This document shows, one piece after another, positions 8,074-9,062 of a stretch of DNA of 9,062 bases. A program made the position numbers and the translations under genes. The notes below the pieces were generated by a model that saw nothing but the letters and a program-made list of their open reading frames with translations, was not told where the DNA came from and did not search any database. The DNA comes from Actinomycetes bacterium (lineage in GTDB: Bacteria > Actinomycetota > Actinomycetes > Prado026): assembly GCA_025455945.1 (NCBI GenBank), contig JALOLN010000075.1:1-9062 (forward strand), in the 5' to 3' direction. Positions within the stretch are counted from its first letter, which is position 1; each line of letters starts with the position of its first letter.

Positions 8074-8831
8074 TGGGCCTGCGGGTCGCCGTCGTCGGCT
8101 CCCGCGGCCGGATGGGGTCGCTGGTGTGCCGGGCCGTCGAGGCGGCCGACGACCTCGACCTGGTCGCGGCGGTCGACGCCGGGGACCCGCTGTCCGACGT
8201 CGTCGAGGCCGGCGCCACGGTCGCCGTCGACTTCACCCACCCCGACGTCGTCATGCCGACGCTGCAGTACCTCGTCGACGCCGGGGTGCACGCGGTCGTG
8301 GGCACCACCGGGTTCGACCCCGAACGGCTGGCGCGGGTGGAGGGCTGGCTGGCCGGCCGCCCCGGCGTCGGCGTCCTCGTGGCGCCGAACTTCGCCCTCG
8401 GCGCGGTGCTGATGATGCGGTTCGCCCGGCAGGCCGCCCGGTTCTACGAGTCGGTGGAGATCGTCGAGCTGCACCACCCCGACAAGGCCGACGCACCGTC
8501 GGGTACCGCCCGGCTGACCGCCCAGCAGGTCGCGGCGGCCCGGGCGGCGGCCGGGCTGGGTGCGGTCCCGGACGCGACGTCGTCCGGGCTGGCGGGGGCG
8601 CGGGGGGCGGACGTCGACGGCGTCCGGGTGCACGCGGTCCGCGCGCGCGGGCTGGTGGCGCACCAGGAGGTGATCCTCGGCGGACCGGGGGAGACCCTGA
8701 CGATCCGGCACGACTCCCTCGACCGCACGTCGTTCATGCCCGGGGTGCTGCTCGGGGTGCGCCGGGTGCCCGAGCGGCCGGGCCTGACCGTCGGGCTGGA
8801 GCACCTGCTGGACCTGGGCGCGGACGGCTGA
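8073..8831 (+). CDS. dapB: 4-hydroxy-tetrahydrodipicolinate reductase DapB
   Basis: DapB reduces the unstable product of DapA to tetrahydrodipicolinate with NAD(P)H, on the route to lysine and meso-diaminopimelate for peptidoglycan. It has 252 residues, usual for the family. The dinucleotide-binding loop is VAVVGSRGRMG (G9, G12, G15). DFTHPD, VGTTGF and APNFALGAVLMM follow in order. The catalytic signature ELHHPDKADAPSGTA is intact, with H134/H135, the proton-donating K138, and S143-G144-T145 for substrate carboxylate binding. The late ARGLVAHQEVILGGPGETL and RTSFMPGVL stretches are also typical. The ATG overlaps the peptidase stop by one base (TGATG at 8071-8075), which implies translational coupling. 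No separate promoter is visible. dapA is not in the window. Confidence 0.97.
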   Translation: MGLRVAVVGSRGRMGSLVCRAVEAADDLDLVAAVDAGDPLSDVVEAGATVAVDFTHPDVVMPTLQYLVDAGVHAVVGTTGFDPERLARVEGWLAGRPGVGVLVAPNFALGAVLMMRFARQAARFYESVEIVELHHPDKADAPSGTARLTAQQVAAARAAAGLGAVPDATSSGLAGARGADVDGVRVHAVRARGLVAHQEVILGGPGETLTIRHDSLDRTSFMPGVLLGVRRVPERPGLTVGLEHLLDLGADG

Positions 8832-8838
8832 GCGGCCG

Positions 8839-9062
8839 ATGACCGCCCGGCGGGTCGCCTGGCTGCTCGTCGCCGTCCTCGCGGTCTACTTCGTCCTGCT
8901 CGGGCAGCGCGCCCTGTGGCTGATCGCCGACGGCCGGCTGCCGTTCGTCCTGCTCGGCGTGGGGGTGCTCGTCCTGCCCGTCGTGGGGGCCTACACGGTG
9001 TGGCGGGAGGTGCGGTTCGGCTACGCCGCGCAGCAGCTCGGCCACGAGCTCGCCGCGCAGGG
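8839..9062 (+). CDS. Small membrane protein of unknown function, 5' part (runs off the end)
   Basis: An ATG at 8839, 7 bases after the dapB stop, opens a frame that stays open to the end of the window (74 complete codons). It reads MTARRVAWLLVAVLAVYFVL, then LGQRALWLIADGRLPFVLLG, then a second hydrophobic stretch and a hydrophilic tail with AAQQLGHELAAQG. Two membrane segments are visible, about residues 6-22 and 34-53, with a positively charged N-terminus. Actinobacteria including mycobacteria often have a small conserved membrane protein beside dapB, and I expect this to be that gene. From memory, related proteins carry a soluble helical-repeat tail after the membrane part, which cannot be checked here. 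No good Shine-Dalgarno sequence is seen; spacing suggests it is part of the dapB operon. Confidence 0.7.
   Translation, partial: MTARRVAWLLVAVLAVYFVLLGQRALWLIADGRLPFVLLGVGVLVLPVVGAYTVWREVRFGYAAQQLGHELAAQ

Noticed and set aside
8586..8610. G-rich run in dapB as a possible G-quadruplex
   Set aside because: Only three separated runs of three or more G are present (the third is six long). A fourth run would need a zero-length loop, and the stretch encodes ordinary DapB sequence.

Overview
The window comes from a very GC-rich, ordinary bacterial chromosome, almost certainly an actinomycete. The codons have strong G/C third positions, four of the five genes whose starts can be judged with some confidence and lie on the + strand begin with GTG, and the gene order truB-ribF ... 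rpsO-pnp-M16 peptidase (pepR)-dapB is typical of Actinobacteria. The protein style resembles Geodermatophilaceae and relatives, but the family cannot be fixed by reading alone. There is no sign of a mobile element, CRISPR array, tRNA, rRNA or recently transferred block.

Layout. Bases 1-729 are the 3' part of truB (tRNA pseudouridine-55 synthase). The catalytic Asp lies just outside the window. After 45 bases comes ribF (775-1725, bifunctional riboflavin kinase/FAD synthetase). Facing it, with only 7 bases between the two stop codons, is a minus-strand gene (1733-3829) for a 698-residue protein with an N-terminal zinc ribbon and about 20 predicted membrane segments. Its function is unknown. 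A 148-base divergent spacer (3830-3977) holds a candidate promoter and a structured leader for rpsO (3978-4247, ribosomal protein S15). The 259-base rpsO-pnp spacer contains a near-perfect hairpin at 4258-4290 and several further inverted and direct repeats, followed by a strong Shine-Dalgarno sequence and pnp (4507-6726, polynucleotide phosphorylase). An M16 zinc peptidase (6727-8073) starts directly on the pnp stop. dapB (8073-8831) overlaps the peptidase by one base. A partial small membrane protein gene (from 8839) runs off the end.

How they fit together. truB, ribF, rpsO and pnp belong to the translation/RNA-metabolism cluster that follows nusA-infB-rbfA in many bacteria. pnp, the peptidase and dapB are packed so tightly that they must share a transcript and probably have coupled translation. 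The rpsO-pnp spacer is where bacteria such as E. coli control pnp by RNase III cleavage followed by PNPase decay, and the hairpin here has the right place and shape for that.

I do not see a previously undescribed system. The points most worth checking are the reiterated GGACC/GGTCC elements and competing stems in the rpsO-pnp spacer, the rpsO leader, and the zinc-ribbon membrane protein inserted backwards between ribF and rpsO.
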